Numbered from the stretch's first letter, positions 1 through 8,817 are shown. The stretch: 64,000 nt of DNA from Pseudogracilibacillus sp037072025 (GCF_037072025.1 NZ_JAXHDD010000020.1:1-64000); one strand, 5' to 3'. The notes: a model not told the origin generated them from the letters alone. Translations and numbers: made by a program.

Positions 1-75
1 AAACTTACCCGTCTTGCAGATCGACTCGACCTCTTAGATCTGGACTCTACATGATGTTAATCGACTCACATTCCG
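1..75 (-). repeat. Short 20-bp-period array next to T-box leader
   Basis: On the plus strand the word GACTC occurs at 23, 43 and 63, exactly 20 bp apart; read on the minus strand the units resemble ATGTCGAGTCGAT, the core of the larger array at 9503-9835. The units are degenerate and the array may continue left of the window. It lies between the T-box terminator and where the controlled gene should begin. No start codon with a ribosome binding site is evident in 1-180 on the minus strand. Confidence 0.6.
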
Positions 76-180
76 GAGCGGAGGTAGAGTCACTTTTCCC
101 CAACGGTGATAAATCGTTACGTCACAGTTTCCTTCGACTGTGGAATTAATAGTCAACAAAGCTTTTGACAAAAGGCAAAT

Positions 181-445
181 AAAAAAACCTTCCATCCTTA
201 CATAAGGACGAAAAGTTTACATTTCCGTGGTACCACCTAATTTTACAAGCTAAATAACACTTGCACACTCATAATACGTAACGTGTATGATCCGATTTCT
301 TCTACTGTTAGATATATTGTTCAAAGAAATAGTATCAAGGGCGACCTTCTAAAAAATATCCTGGAAAACTTTCACCAAATGCTTTCCTCTCTTTGAAAGA
401 TATATTTCTATACTCTTCCCTCTCATCACTCGTATAACTATTTAA
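181..445 (-). promoter_or_regulatory. T-box riboswitch leader, probably valS
   Basis: Minus-strand leader. The T-box antiterminator sequence AGGTGGTACCACGG is at 238-225, close to the family consensus AGGGTGGNACCGCG. It is followed by a terminator hairpin (CGTCCTTA/TAAGGATGG) and seven T at 215-181. Upstream there is a Stem I-like region with AGAGTATAG pairing to GATACT, and GGTC in the place expected for the specifier, so GUC (valine) is a candidate. The UGGU in the T-box fits a tRNA with discriminator A. In Bacillus, valS follows the hem-spoVID block, which supports valS, but the gene itself is outside the window. Confidence 0.8.
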
Positions 446-552
446 TTAATTGTAGTGTAATATTTTTTATTCATTTTTGCAACTTTTTACTCTATTGTAG
501 CACGTTAGATAGCATTTCATACATATATTAAGCATAAGTGAGGTGATTCACG

Positions 553-741
553 ATGTCGAAAAATTATCGTTATCGCTTACCCCCATGGTTATATAAATGT
601 GTCTGTGTATTAGAAAAAGCAATTTTGCCGATCCTAATTTTTCAACTAATCCGAACTTTATTTATTACAACAACATTCGACCTGATCCTATTAGGAATTT
701 TTATCGGCATATTTATTATGTTTTACTTGCGATGGCTTTAA
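553..741 (+). CDS. Small membrane protein, unknown
   Basis: Encodes 62 residues. A Shine-Dalgarno sequence (GAGGTGAT) lies about 7 nt before ATG. The protein starts with a basic stretch (KNYRYRLPPW) followed by two hydrophobic segments at about 24-38 and 44-59, so it is probably a two-span membrane protein. It is on the plus strand, divergent from the T-box leader and convergent with spoVID, with a shared hairpin terminator behind it. I do not recognise a family. Support is the ribosome binding site, a clean stop and a terminator directly downstream. Confidence 0.6.
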   Translation: MSKNYRYRLPPWLYKCVCVLEKAILPILIFQLIRTLFITTTFDLILLGIFIGIFIMFYLRWL

Positions 742-766
742 GTAAAAAACTGTAAATAAAAAATCA

Positions 767-795
767 CCCCTTGAAATGGTTTTCAGATCAAGGGG
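767..795. terminator. Bidirectional terminator
   Basis: Perfect 8-bp stem CCCCTTGA/TCAAGGGG. T-rich runs follow on both sides: TTTATTTTT on the plus strand and GATTTTTTATTT on the minus strand. It serves the small membrane gene and spoVID, which converge here. Confidence 0.85.
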
Positions 796-801
796 AATAC
801 T

Positions 802-1782
802 TTATTTTTGAACTTTTGGTATATGCAATAATTGTCCTTCCTCCAACCCTTCTTCTGTAAGGTTATTGTCTTTAATCAGTTGTAATGTTGATATTTCATA
901 TCGTTTTGCAATTGATTCGATCGTATCCTCTTCTTGAGTAATATAAATTCTCATCTTTGTATGTGTTTCTTCCTCTTCATTACCAAATAAATCAGTGAGA
1001 AATTGAACATCTCTTACTTCATCATCGTCTTCGTCTTTTTCCCCTTCATTTAGTTGTATATCAATTTCGTTTACTTCTTTAATTTCTTCCTCTGCTACTG
1101 CATCGCTAAAAACCTCTTCGACTTTCATTTCTTCTTGTTGTATAGCGCTTTCTACTTCTTCCTGTTTCTCCATTTCATCTGTTTCCTCGATCTGATTCTC
1201 TTCAACAACATCTTTTGCTTCCAGATCCGCTTCATTTGCATGTATTTCCTCATCCTGATTTCCATCCTCAAGCTTAGACTTTTCGGATTCATTCATCGTT
1301 TCCACCCCTTCAGAATGAGATAAACTTTCCTCTTGTTCCTTTTTATCATCGATAATATCTGACTTTATTCCTTTTATATGTACAGATGCCGTTAGTTTTA
1401 ATTGGTTTTGATCTGGTAGTTCATAATCAAATGAGTCTACAATGACAGAGATATTATTTAAATTATCAACCCGATAAGAAGGAACTGAGATTTCTACAGG
1501 GAATCTGTGGGAAAAACTCGCTTGATCCTGATCCGTCTCGTACACACTTTCAATATAATTCTTGGCATTATTAGCATTCTGACTATGATCTGTTGGATTG
1601 GGTTCTTTTCTATATTCACCTTGCAGTATAATTAAGCCTCGTATCTGAACATAACTGTCGTATGGTTGCACAGCAATATCTGGATCTAATGAAATGGAGA
1701 CCATTTCATTAATCTCTTGTCCGCTTTCGAAGTATAACGTTTCATTTAGATCGAATTCGATCATATCTTTATCTTGCTTCAA
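802..1782 (-). CDS. spoVID: Stage VI sporulation protein D
   Basis: 326 residues. The N-terminal region (about 8-60) matches SpoVID, including SISLDPDI and a YVQIRG block, and the C-terminus (about 277-323) is a LysM domain (DTIESIAKRYEIS ... LLHIPK). The middle, about 150-270, is very acidic and Glu-rich, probably disordered. In Bacillus SpoVID binds SpoIVA and is needed for the coat to encase the spore; LysM may touch the cortex or lipid II. The protein is much shorter than the B. subtilis form (about 575 residues), mostly in the acidic middle. Start is TTG behind GGAGG with 7-nt spacing. Position downstream of hemL is as in B. subtilis. Confidence 0.9.
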   Translation of the reverse strand: MKQDKDMIEFDLNETLYFESGQEINEMVSISLDPDIAVQPYDSYVQIRGLIILQGEYRKEPNPTDHSQNANNAKNYIESVYETDQDQASFSHRFPVEISVPSYRVDNLNNISVIVDSFDYELPDQNQLKLTASVHIKGIKSDIIDDKKEQEESLSHSEGVETMNESEKSKLEDGNQDEEIHANEADLEAKDVVEENQIEETDEMEKQEEVESAIQQEEMKVEEVFSDAVAEEEIKEVNEIDIQLNEGEKDEDDDEVRDVQFLTDLFGNEEEETHTKMRIYITQEEDTIESIAKRYEISTLQLIKDNNLTEEGLEEGQLLHIPKVQK

Positions 1783-1904
1783 AATGACTCCTCCCTTTCT
1801 TTCATTTCGAACTTCTCACGTTATAAGAATATATGTCTTTTCTTTAATTAATATGACTTTCAAACTAAATTTTATGGAGGAACACGCACTATTAATAATT
1901 TGTA

Positions 1905-2025
1905 TTCAGCGGATTTTCTAATGAATACGGCGGTGCAGTCAAACATTCAGCGGGGAAGGTAGATAATTAAGCGATTTAGGAAAAAAATCAGCGAAATCTA
2001 CAATAATTCAGCGGATTTTGATTTT
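1905..2025 (+). repeat. Degenerate 20-21-bp-period array (TCAGCGG)
   Basis: Between the start of spoVID and the end of hemL. The core GCGG/GCGA begins at 1909, 1930, 1950, 1971, 1991 and 2011, so steps are 21, 20, 21, 20 and 20 bp. Four of the six copies read TCAGCG and two read TTCAGCGGATTTT; the rest of each unit is A/T-rich and poorly conserved. No coding potential fits this stretch. The remaining part of the gap (1783-1904) is AT-rich and shows nothing recognisable. Confidence 0.7.
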
Positions 2026-2038
2026 CTGCCAAACAAAA

Positions 2039-2063
2039 ACGAGCAAGAAATAATCCTGCTCGT
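2039..2063 (-). terminator. hem operon terminator
   Basis: Minus-strand hairpin ACGAGCAGGA/TTCTTGCTCGT followed by TTTTTGTTT, 8 bp after the hemL stop. It separates the hem operon from spoVID. Confidence 0.85.
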
Positions 2064-2070
2064 TCTACTT

Positions 2071-3354
2071 TTATAAATTCGCAAAAACAGTATTTACTGC
2101 TTGTATCGTTTTATCAATATGTTCATCTGTATGTGTCGTTGATAAAAACAATCCTTCAAATTGGGAAGGTGGCAAAAATACGCCTTCTTCGATCATTCCC
2201 CGGTAATATTTTGCAAAACTGTCTAAATCAGATGTTTGTGCTGTTTCAAAATTGATAACCTGTTGATCAGTAAAGAAAAATCCTACCATCGAACCAACAC
2301 GGTTTACTTGTAAAGGAATATTATATTTTTCAGCTGCTTCTTTGTAGCCGTTAACTAATGTATCAACCTTACGATTAATCTCTTTATATGTTTCTTCATT
2401 TAGTTGACTTAGTGTTTCATAACCTGCAGTCATTGCAAGTGGGTTTCCAGATAATGTCCCTGCTTGATAAATATCACCAGCTGGTGCAACACGTTCCATA
2501 ATTTCCTTTTTCCCACCATATGCACCAACAGGAAGACCGCCACCAATTACTTTTCCTAAGCAAGTAATATCAGGTGTAATATTAAAATGTCCTTGGGCAC
2601 AGTGATATCCGACACGAAAACCTGTCATAACTTCGTCAAAAATAAGTAGTGCACCATACTCTTCGGTTATAGCACGTAAATGTTCTAAGAAACCATCTTG
2701 TGGTGGAACTACTCCCATATTTCCTGAAACTGGCTCAACTATTACACCAGCAATGTCCTCTCCAAACTGTTCAAAAGCATAAGTCACACTTTCTTTATCG
2801 TTATAAGGAACTGTAATCGTATGCTGCGCTACAGATTCTGGCACCCCTGGACTATCAGGAAGTCCTAATGTTGCAACACCTGAACCTGCCTTTATTAGAA
2901 GCGAATCTCCATGACCGTGATAATTTCCTTCAAATTTTAAAATTTTGTTACGACTAGTATACCCTCTAGCTATACGTAAGGCACTCATCGTTGCTTCCGT
3001 CCCTGAGTTTACCATTCTAATCATTTCCAATGAAGGGACTCTGTCAATGACAAGTTTAGCTAACTTATTCTCTAACGTTGTCGGTGCTCCAAAACTTGTC
3101 CCCTTTTCTGCTACTTTCTTTAAACTTTCAACGACTTGATCATCAGCATGACCTAAAATGAGAGGTCCCCAACTTAGGACATAATCGATATACTCATTTC
3201 CATCTACGTCTGTTAAAATTGCACCAGTACCAGATTCCATAAAAATTGGGGAAAGACCAACCGATTTAAATGCACGTACAGGTGAATTTACACCTCCAGG
3301 CATTAGATCCACGGCTTCTTTATACGCATCAATTGAATGTGTAAAATTTTTCAA
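2071..3354 (-). CDS. hemL: Glutamate-1-semialdehyde 2,1-aminomutase
   Basis: 427 residues, full family length. A PLP-dependent class III aminotransferase that converts glutamate-1-semialdehyde to 5-aminolevulinate, the second step of the C5 route to tetrapyrroles. Seen: N-terminal MPGGVNSPVRAF, the cofactor-binding FDEVMTGFRV at about 239-248, and the Schiff-base lysine Lys268 in CLGKVIGGGLPVG. It is the last gene of the minus-strand run hemA-X-C-D-B-L, 15 bp after hemB, and is followed by a terminator. Nothing unusual in it. Confidence 0.97.
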   Translation of the reverse strand: MKNFTHSIDAYKEAVDLMPGGVNSPVRAFKSVGLSPIFMESGTGAILTDVDGNEYIDYVLSWGPLILGHADDQVVESLKKVAEKGTSFGAPTTLENKLAKLVIDRVPSLEMIRMVNSGTEATMSALRIARGYTSRNKILKFEGNYHGHGDSLLIKAGSGVATLGLPDSPGVPESVAQHTITVPYNDKESVTYAFEQFGEDIAGVIVEPVSGNMGVVPPQDGFLEHLRAITEEYGALLIFDEVMTGFRVGYHCAQGHFNITPDITCLGKVIGGGLPVGAYGGKKEIMERVAPAGDIYQAGTLSGNPLAMTAGYETLSQLNEETYKEINRKVDTLVNGYKEAAEKYNIPLQVNRVGSMVGFFFTDQQVINFETAQTSDLDSFAKYYRGMIEEGVFLPPSQFEGLFLSTTHTDEHIDKTIQAVNTVFANL

Positions 3355-3369
3355 CTAATAACACCAACC

Positions 3370-4353
3370 TTAATTATTTTTTAACCATGTTGCTACATCT
3401 TTGGCATAATACGTTAAGATTAAATCAGCTCCAGCTCGTTTCATGCTCGTAAACATTTCCATTACAAGGGACTTCTCATCAATCCACCCATTTCCAGCTG
3501 CTGCTTTAACCATTGCATATTCCCCACTGACATTATAAGCTACAATAGGTATATTTGTCGCATTTTTCACTTCTCTTACAATATCAAGATATGCAAGTGC
3601 AGGCTTTACGATCAGCATATCGGCTCCCTCTTCGACATCCGTAGCCGCTTCTTTTAAAGCCTCCCGGCGATTTGCTGGGTCCATTTGGTATGTTTTTCTA
3701 TCACCAAATTGTGGCGTACTATCTGCTGCATCTCGGAATGGACCATAAAAAGAAGACGCATATTTTACAGCATAAGACATGATCGGAATAGTAGTAAATC
3801 CTGCCGCATCAAGCGCTTGCCTTATCGCAATAACAAACCCATCCATCATATTGGAAGGCGCAATAATGTCAGCACCCGCTTTCGCCTGGGAGACAGCTGT
3901 TTCCGCAAGAAGTTTTAGAGATTCATCATTATCAATATTTTCATCATGAATGACGCCACAATGACCATGAGAAGTATATTCACAAAGACAAGTATCTGCA
4001 ATAACGAGCATTTCTGGATGAATTGCTTTTATTTTTTTCGTCGCTTGTTGAACGATGCCCTCATCAATATAGGCACCTGTACCAACCTCATCCTTTTCGT
4101 TTGGAACACCAAATAACATGACAGCCCGAATGCCGACTTGATGCAATTCTTCTATTTCCGTCTCCAAATAATCAAGAGAAATTTGAAAAACCCCGGGCAT
4201 TGATGTTACTTCATTTTTTACATTTTCACCTTCCACAATAAAAAGTGGATAGATAAAATCATCAGCTGAAAGACTTGTTTCTCTGACCAATGCACGCATT
4301 GCTTCCGATGTACGTAGTCTCCGGTGTCGTCTAAATGTTATGTTATCTACCAT
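3370..4353 (-). CDS. hemB: Delta-aminolevulinic acid dehydratase
   Basis: 327 residues. Condenses two 5-aminolevulinate to porphobilinogen. Both active-site lysines are visible: Lys197 (YAVKYASSFYGPFRDA) and the Schiff-base Lys250 (LIVKPALAYLDI). The zinc-site cysteines are in DTCLCEYTSHGHCG, about 120-133, so this is a zinc-type enzyme. Its ATG overlaps the hemD stop by one base (TAATG), which suggests translational coupling. Confidence 0.97.
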   Translation of the reverse strand: MVDNITFRRHRRLRTSEAMRALVRETSLSADDFIYPLFIVEGENVKNEVTSMPGVFQISLDYLETEIEELHQVGIRAVMLFGVPNEKDEVGTGAYIDEGIVQQATKKIKAIHPEMLVIADTCLCEYTSHGHCGVIHDENIDNDESLKLLAETAVSQAKAGADIIAPSNMMDGFVIAIRQALDAAGFTTIPIMSYAVKYASSFYGPFRDAADSTPQFGDRKTYQMDPANRREALKEAATDVEEGADMLIVKPALAYLDIVREVKNATNIPIVAYNVSGEYAMVKAAAGNGWIDEKSLVMEMFTSMKRAGADLILTYYAKDVATWLKNN

Positions 4354-5114
4354 TATATCTCCTCCATATGAATATAGTTTTTCATCCTTTCGACCATACT
4401 TTCAATCGTAAATGTATTTGGAACTATTGTCGTTGTAAATCCAAACTTTTTTGCTGTTTGTTCCGTAGTCGTTCCAATACAGGCACAAGGAATAAGAAAT
4501 ATATCTTGAATGTTAGGGTGATCTTCCATTATTTTCATAAAAGCTTTTACTGTTGAAGGGCTTGTAAATGTCAACAGGTCGATATTTTTTTCTTGAATCA
4601 CACGAATCAACTTATCTTTCATTTCTAAATTGTACGCTGTTTCATAAACAACACACGTATTAAATCCAAGGTTTCGTTCAGACAATTCTTTCACCAGTAA
4701 TTTCCTTGAAATATTTCCTCGAACGAGTAAAACATCGTTAACATCTGGATAGGTTTCAAAAAATTCTTTTGCCATAACATCTGCGTTATATGTTGACGGT
4801 ATAAACTCCGCTTCAAATCCAAAACTTTTTAAAGCCTTTTCTGTTTTATGACCTACCGTAGCAAATTTAATATCTTCAAAATTTTCATTTGAAAATTGGT
4901 TAAAAAAACAATTCACACCGTGGGCGCTAGTAAAAAAGATCCATGTAAATTGATCGATGTTTATATTATTATTCGTTTGTTCAAGGCAGCGAATCGATAG
5001 TAATGGAACTTCAATTGGAACACCACCAGAATTTGTTATTAAGTCTGAAAATTGTTTCGCTTGTGATGCTTCTCTCGTTACTAGAATTTTTTTCCCCTGA
5101 AGAGATTGTATCAT
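4353..5114 (-). CDS. hemD: Uroporphyrinogen-III synthase
   Basis: 253 residues. Cyclises hydroxymethylbilane with inversion of ring D to give uroporphyrinogen III. The family has low sequence conservation; support comes from the two-domain alternating pattern, the opening KKILVTREASQAKQF, the central VLLVRGNISRKLL, and LTFTSPSTVKAF near 180. The start overlaps the hemC stop (ATGA) and the stop overlaps hemB, the usual tight packing of this operon. Confidence 0.92.
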   Translation of the reverse strand: MIQSLQGKKILVTREASQAKQFSDLITNSGGVPIEVPLLSIRCLEQTNNNINIDQFTWIFFTSAHGVNCFFNQFSNENFEDIKFATVGHKTEKALKSFGFEAEFIPSTYNADVMAKEFFETYPDVNDVLLVRGNISRKLLVKELSERNLGFNTCVVYETAYNLEMKDKLIRVIQEKNIDLLTFTSPSTVKAFMKIMEDHPNIQDIFLIPCACIGTTTEQTAKKFGFTTTIVPNTFTIESMVERMKNYIHMEEI

Positions 5115-6040
5115 TCCTTACTGAGCTCCTCTTTTGCAGCTTGGATCATCTCTTTCGCACCTTGACTAATAAGATTGTTCACTGCATATTCAGCCACCGC
5201 CTGAATCGATTCACCTTTTGATGTACAAGTTATTATTTTATCTCCATCTATCGATGCAACAGATGTATAAAGGATAATTTCACCATTTTCTACATGCGCA
5301 TAAGCCCCGATTGGCGCTTTATCTTCTTGATCCAATCGATTAACAAATTCTCGTTCTGTTTTTATCGCAATTTCTGACTCTGGGTCATTAATCTTTGTTA
5401 AAAGCTTTTTTATTTCCACATCATCATTTCGACACTCAATCGCTAATGCTCCTTGACCTGCAGCAGGAGTAAATTCCTTTGCAGGTAAATATTCTGTAAT
5501 TACATCTGTTATTCCTAGTCGTTTTAAACCGGCAACTGCTAAAATAATCCCATCAAATTTCCCTTCTTCTAGTTGCTTAATTCGTGCATCAACCGCTCCT
5601 CTAATCCAACGAGTCTTTAAATGAGGGAATTTGGCTTTAATTTGTGCTGCACGCCTCGCACTACTTGTCCCAATTACAGCTCCATCGGGTAAATCGGCTA
5701 GATTTTTTTGCCCCCGCCCAATATATGCATCCCGATGATCTTCTCGTTTCGGTATAGCACCAATAACAAATTCAGCAGGCAAATGAGCTTGCAAATCTTT
5801 TAAACTATGTACAGCAAAATCAATTTCTTTTTTGTGTAATGCCTCTTCAATATCTTGGATAAATATCCCTGCACCACCAACCTTGGACAAAGATACTTGT
5901 TGATTTCGATCTCCCTTTGTAGATATATACTTTACCTCAAAATTATAAGGAACTTCTTTTTTCTTCAGTTCATTGATCACCCATTTTGTTTGAGTAACCG
6001 CTAAATTACTTTCCCTCGTACCGACAATAACTTTTCGCAT
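5111..6040 (-). CDS. hemC: Hydroxymethylbilane synthase homologue lacking cofactor Cys
   Basis: 309 residues, normal length. Porphobilinogen deaminase joins four porphobilinogen into hydroxymethylbilane on a dipyrromethane primer held by a conserved cysteine in LEGGCQVPIG (Cys242 in E. coli). Here the aligned stretch reads RLDQEDKAPIGAYAH, with Asp240 in the cysteine position; I checked the codons (GAT CAA GAA GAT AAA) on the raw sequence. The loop RGNVDTRL is also changed, to RGAVDARI, though its arginines remain. Other motifs are present: SLKDL (Asp82), GTSSARR (125-130) and GQGALAIECR. The only cysteines are in the latter motif (Cys203) and near 273. The gene is intact and in its normal operon place. 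Identity is secure from context and length; normal function is not. Confidence 0.9.
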   Translation of the reverse strand: MRKVIVGTRESNLAVTQTKWVINELKKKEVPYNFEVKYISTKGDRNQQVSLSKVGGAGIFIQDIEEALHKKEIDFAVHSLKDLQAHLPAEFVIGAIPKREDHRDAYIGRGQKNLADLPDGAVIGTSSARRAAQIKAKFPHLKTRWIRGAVDARIKQLEEGKFDGIILAVAGLKRLGITDVITEYLPAKEFTPAAGQGALAIECRNDDVEIKKLLTKINDPESEIAIKTEREFVNRLDQEDKAPIGAYAHVENGEIILYTSVASIDGDKIITCTSKGESIQAVAEYAVNNLISQGAKEMIQAAKEELSKE

Positions 6041-6184
6041 GAAATGCCTCCTTTAAACAATAGTTTATCGCTCTATAGCTGGAAATACAGTTGCACTTAT
6101 CTCCCACAAAACCTTGCAGAGGAGAGAGTGGGGTGATATTTCGCTTTCACCAGTATGCAAGTGGTATTTTGCTTTCCTAATTTG

Positions 6185-7003
6185 TCAAAAATGAAAGTCC
6201 GATAACGTAGAAAACAGAAAAAAGTTGATTAAAAGCCATAAAAAAGCCGCAGAATTATATATTGAAATTGGTTTCCCTCTATATCCTTTTAGAATGCGTA
6301 ATAACAAGTAAATGATGTAAACGAACAAGACGAGAATAGATCCAATTGTTTTAATATCAAACCAATAAAATTCCACGGATGTTACATAAGCCCAAACAAC
6401 TCCAAATGTAAGACCAATCAATAACAATGGGACACCGATGATCACGGAAAAATAGGAATAAGCATCCAGTTTTTCCAAATCTGTAAATCGCCACATCCAT
6501 TGTAACCCTTTTTTCTCTTTTAAAAAATAATATTGTATTAAATACATCATAGCCAGCATAAAAGATATTGTGAAAAAAACATATGAAATTAAAGCAAGCG
6601 TTATATGAATAATTAAAATTTCATGAACAAATTCGCTACCTTGTTCATAAATACCAGCTTGTGCATTTAACGAAAGGGATAATAGCAGTAAGAAAAAGCT
6701 AAATAAATTAGTGAAAAAAACGACAAAATGAACGTTGAAAAAATGATTTAATAAAACAGAAAATAAAATTAACACCCAGGCATAAAAAAATAAACCATCG
6801 TTTAAAGATAAAATTGGAAAATTCTTGTCAATAAACGTTTGGTTATATAAAACAATTGTTTGAATTACCCAGACAATACAGAGTAAATAAAACGATAGTT
6901 TATTTACTCTGCGATTGCTTTTAATAAAATCTATAAAATAACCGATTAAACTAATACTGTAAATTAAAAGCATTAATTCATATATCCATTTGGAAGCAAA
7001 CAT
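6185..7003 (-). CDS. hemX: HemX, CcsA-like membrane protein
   Basis: 272 residues with about eight hydrophobic spans and the general shape of cytochrome c assembly (CcsA/HemX) proteins. In B. subtilis HemX is a membrane protein that lowers the amount of HemA. It lies between hemA and hemC in the conserved order. The 144-bp gap to hemC (6041-6184) is longer than elsewhere in the operon and holds imperfect inverted words (TTGCACTTAT and TATGCAAGTG), possibly an old repeat. Confidence 0.9.
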   Translation of the reverse strand: MFASKWIYELMLLIYSISLIGYFIDFIKSNRRVNKLSFYLLCIVWVIQTIVLYNQTFIDKNFPILSLNDGLFFYAWVLILFSVLLNHFFNVHFVVFFTNLFSFFLLLLSLSLNAQAGIYEQGSEFVHEILIIHITLALISYVFFTISFMLAMMYLIQYYFLKEKKGLQWMWRFTDLEKLDAYSYFSVIIGVPLLLIGLTFGVVWAYVTSVEFYWFDIKTIGSILVLFVYIIYLLLRILKGYRGKPISIYNSAAFLWLLINFFLFSTLSDFHF

Positions 7004-7031
7004 TTATTTTCCCTTTCTCATGAACATGAAC

Positions 7032-8390
7032 TTAATCTGCAAATGGAGATGTAGTTGTAATGTTCTTTGCTCCGTTTACAATGGCTTTTGTTCTGTTTGA
7101 TTTTCTCTCCGCTTCCTTCTTCACTTTTTCGTCAATCCCAAATATATCTACGAATAAGGACAACAGTTCTTCAGAATTTTTATTGCCTGCCATTTCTTTA
7201 GCTTGAATAATTGGATCTTTTAACAATTGGTTAACGATACTTTTTGTATGTTTACTAATCACTTTTTGTTCCCGTTCTGTAAGGTCTGGAATTTTACGTT
7301 TAATACTGGCAAAAGTTTCACTTTGTATGTCTAATGCTTTTTCCCTTAATGCACGAATCACCGGGACAACACCAAGAGTTGTTACCCATTCTTTAAATTC
7401 GTAAATTTCATCTGCTAATTGCATTTCAATTACTTTAGCAGCTTCTTGTCGCTCAGCTAAGTTCTGATCTACAATATGTTGTAGATCATCTATATCATAA
7501 AGAAAAACACTATCAAGTTCACTAATATCCGCATCCAAATCTCTTGGAACAGCAATATCTACTAAAAAAAGAGGTTTTCCTTTTCTAACCTTTTGAATGG
7601 GTTCAAAATCCTTCTTAGAAAGAATCGGATCTTTAGCAGCAGTTGAACTAATTAAAATATCTGCTTTTTGCAAAACAGTCTCTAATTCATCTGATGTTTT
7701 TGCTGTTGCTTTAAACTGTGTCGCTAATTGTTCTGCTCGTTTAAGCGTACGATTTATTACTGTAATACTCCCAACATCCGCTCCGTAGAGATTTTTAACA
7801 GCAAGTTCTCCCATTTCACCCGCACCATAGATAACAACATGTTTATCAGTAATATCACCGAATATTTTTTTTGCAAGTTCCACTGCAGCATAACTGACAG
7901 AAACGGCATGTTCACCAATTGCAGTTTCTTTATGCGCACGCTTAGCAAAAGTTATCGCACGTTTAAACAATTCATTAAAGATCGTACCTGTAGTTTTTAA
8001 CTTTTGTGCAGTCAGGAACGTGTCTCTGATTTGCCCGAGAATTTGTGTCTCTCCAAGAACCATTGAATGAAGTCCAACTGACACTCGTAGTAAATGCTCA
8101 ATGGCTTCATCATTTTCATTAATTTCTAAAAACGAAGCAAATTCATCCATCGGTATATTAAACCAATCGGATATAAATTGTTTAATATAATAACGACCAG
8201 TATGAATTTGATCAACAACAGCATAAACTTCTGTACGATTACATGTAGAAATGATTACATTTTCCAAAATGCTCTTTCTAGTATTTAATTGTAACATTGC
8301 GTCCTCTATGGACTCTTCAGAAAAAGCAAGCTTTTCACGTATCTCTACAGGTGCTGTTTTATAATTAAAGCCTACTTGTAAAATATACAC
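7032..8390 (-). CDS. hemA: Glutamyl-tRNA reductase
   Basis: 452 residues. Reduces glutamyl-tRNA(Glu) to glutamate-1-semialdehyde with NADPH, the first committed step of tetrapyrrole synthesis. Seen: catalytic cysteine in ISTCNRTEVYAV at about 47-58, nucleotide-binding GAGEMGELAVKNL near 190, and the long C-terminal helix and dimerisation part. The start is GTG behind AAGGAG. It is the first gene of the hem operon, with an extended -10 promoter and a candidate PerR box directly upstream. Confidence 0.97.
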   Translation of the reverse strand: MYILQVGFNYKTAPVEIREKLAFSEESIEDAMLQLNTRKSILENVIISTCNRTEVYAVVDQIHTGRYYIKQFISDWFNIPMDEFASFLEINENDEAIEHLLRVSVGLHSMVLGETQILGQIRDTFLTAQKLKTTGTIFNELFKRAITFAKRAHKETAIGEHAVSVSYAAVELAKKIFGDITDKHVVIYGAGEMGELAVKNLYGADVGSITVINRTLKRAEQLATQFKATAKTSDELETVLQKADILISSTAAKDPILSKKDFEPIQKVRKGKPLFLVDIAVPRDLDADISELDSVFLYDIDDLQHIVDQNLAERQEAAKVIEMQLADEIYEFKEWVTTLGVVPVIRALREKALDIQSETFASIKRKIPDLTEREQKVISKHTKSIVNQLLKDPIIQAKEMAGNKNSEELLSLFVDIFGIDEKVKKEAERKSNRTKAIVNGAKNITTTSPFAD

Positions 8391-8425
8391 GTTTCATGCT
8401 CCTTTAAGCATTGATTTCATCAAGA

Positions 8426-8453
8426 TAATAATTATTCTAATCTAATTATAACA
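8426..8453 (-). promoter_or_regulatory. hemA promoter with candidate PerR box
   Basis: On the minus strand an extended -10 element TGTTATAAT lies at 8453-8445. Right behind it, 8440-8426, is TTAGAATAATTATTA, which matches the PerR consensus TTATAATNATTATAA at 12 of 14 defined positions. In B. subtilis the hemAXCDBL operon is repressed by PerR, so peroxide control is likely here too. No good -35 hexamer is seen, as expected for an extended -10 promoter. Confidence 0.65.
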
Positions 8454-8548
8454 TTATGTGCCTAGTATTTCTTGTATAAGTTTTGAACTTACTTTGACAT
8501 TATTTTAAAAACTTCTTCAACTAAATGACTAAATCAGTTATAATGCGT

Positions 8549-8733
8549 GTTCAAAAAGGAGGATAAAAAGGAGCAAGAAGTTCGAGGCGGCGCAGCTTTG
8601 GCAGCGGAATGTATGCTTTTAAATACATGAGCAAAGATCTGGCACGCAGAAATAGTGCTTTCCTTTTTCAAGGAGCAGAGAAACAAGCATTCGTGCGAAA
8701 TTCACTGTGTCTTTTTTACCGGACTTTTTGAAC
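8549..8733. mobile_element. MITE-like element, copy 1 (185 bp)
   Basis: Bounded by GTTCAAAAAG and CTTTTTGAAC with further pairing inward (GGATAAAAA against TTTTTACCGG). A second copy at 13187-13330 shares both ends, the inner AGTTCGAGGYGGCGCAG, an ATGTAT/AATACAT hairpin and the outer flank ATCCTCTTATAGTAT. No open frame, so non-autonomous. Copy 1 is about 40 bp longer because of extra sequence after the central hairpin. Confidence 0.75.
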
Positions 8734-8769
8734 ATCCTCTTATAGTATATACATTTTTTAAAATTATAC

Positions 8770-8817
8770 TTGTTGATTTTTTATCCGTATATTATGATAG
8801 TACTGTATTTAATACAG
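8770..8817 (+). promoter_or_regulatory. Promoter with 15-bp palindromic operator
   Basis: A -35-like TTGTTG (8770-8775), 17-bp spacer and TATGAT (8793-8798) are followed at 8803-8817 by the perfect palindrome CTGTATTTAATACAG, which would cover the transcription start. It lies 18 bp before the ATG of the membrane protein gene. The shape suits a dimeric repressor of the GntR or PadR kind; no such gene is in the neighbourhood. Confidence 0.55.
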
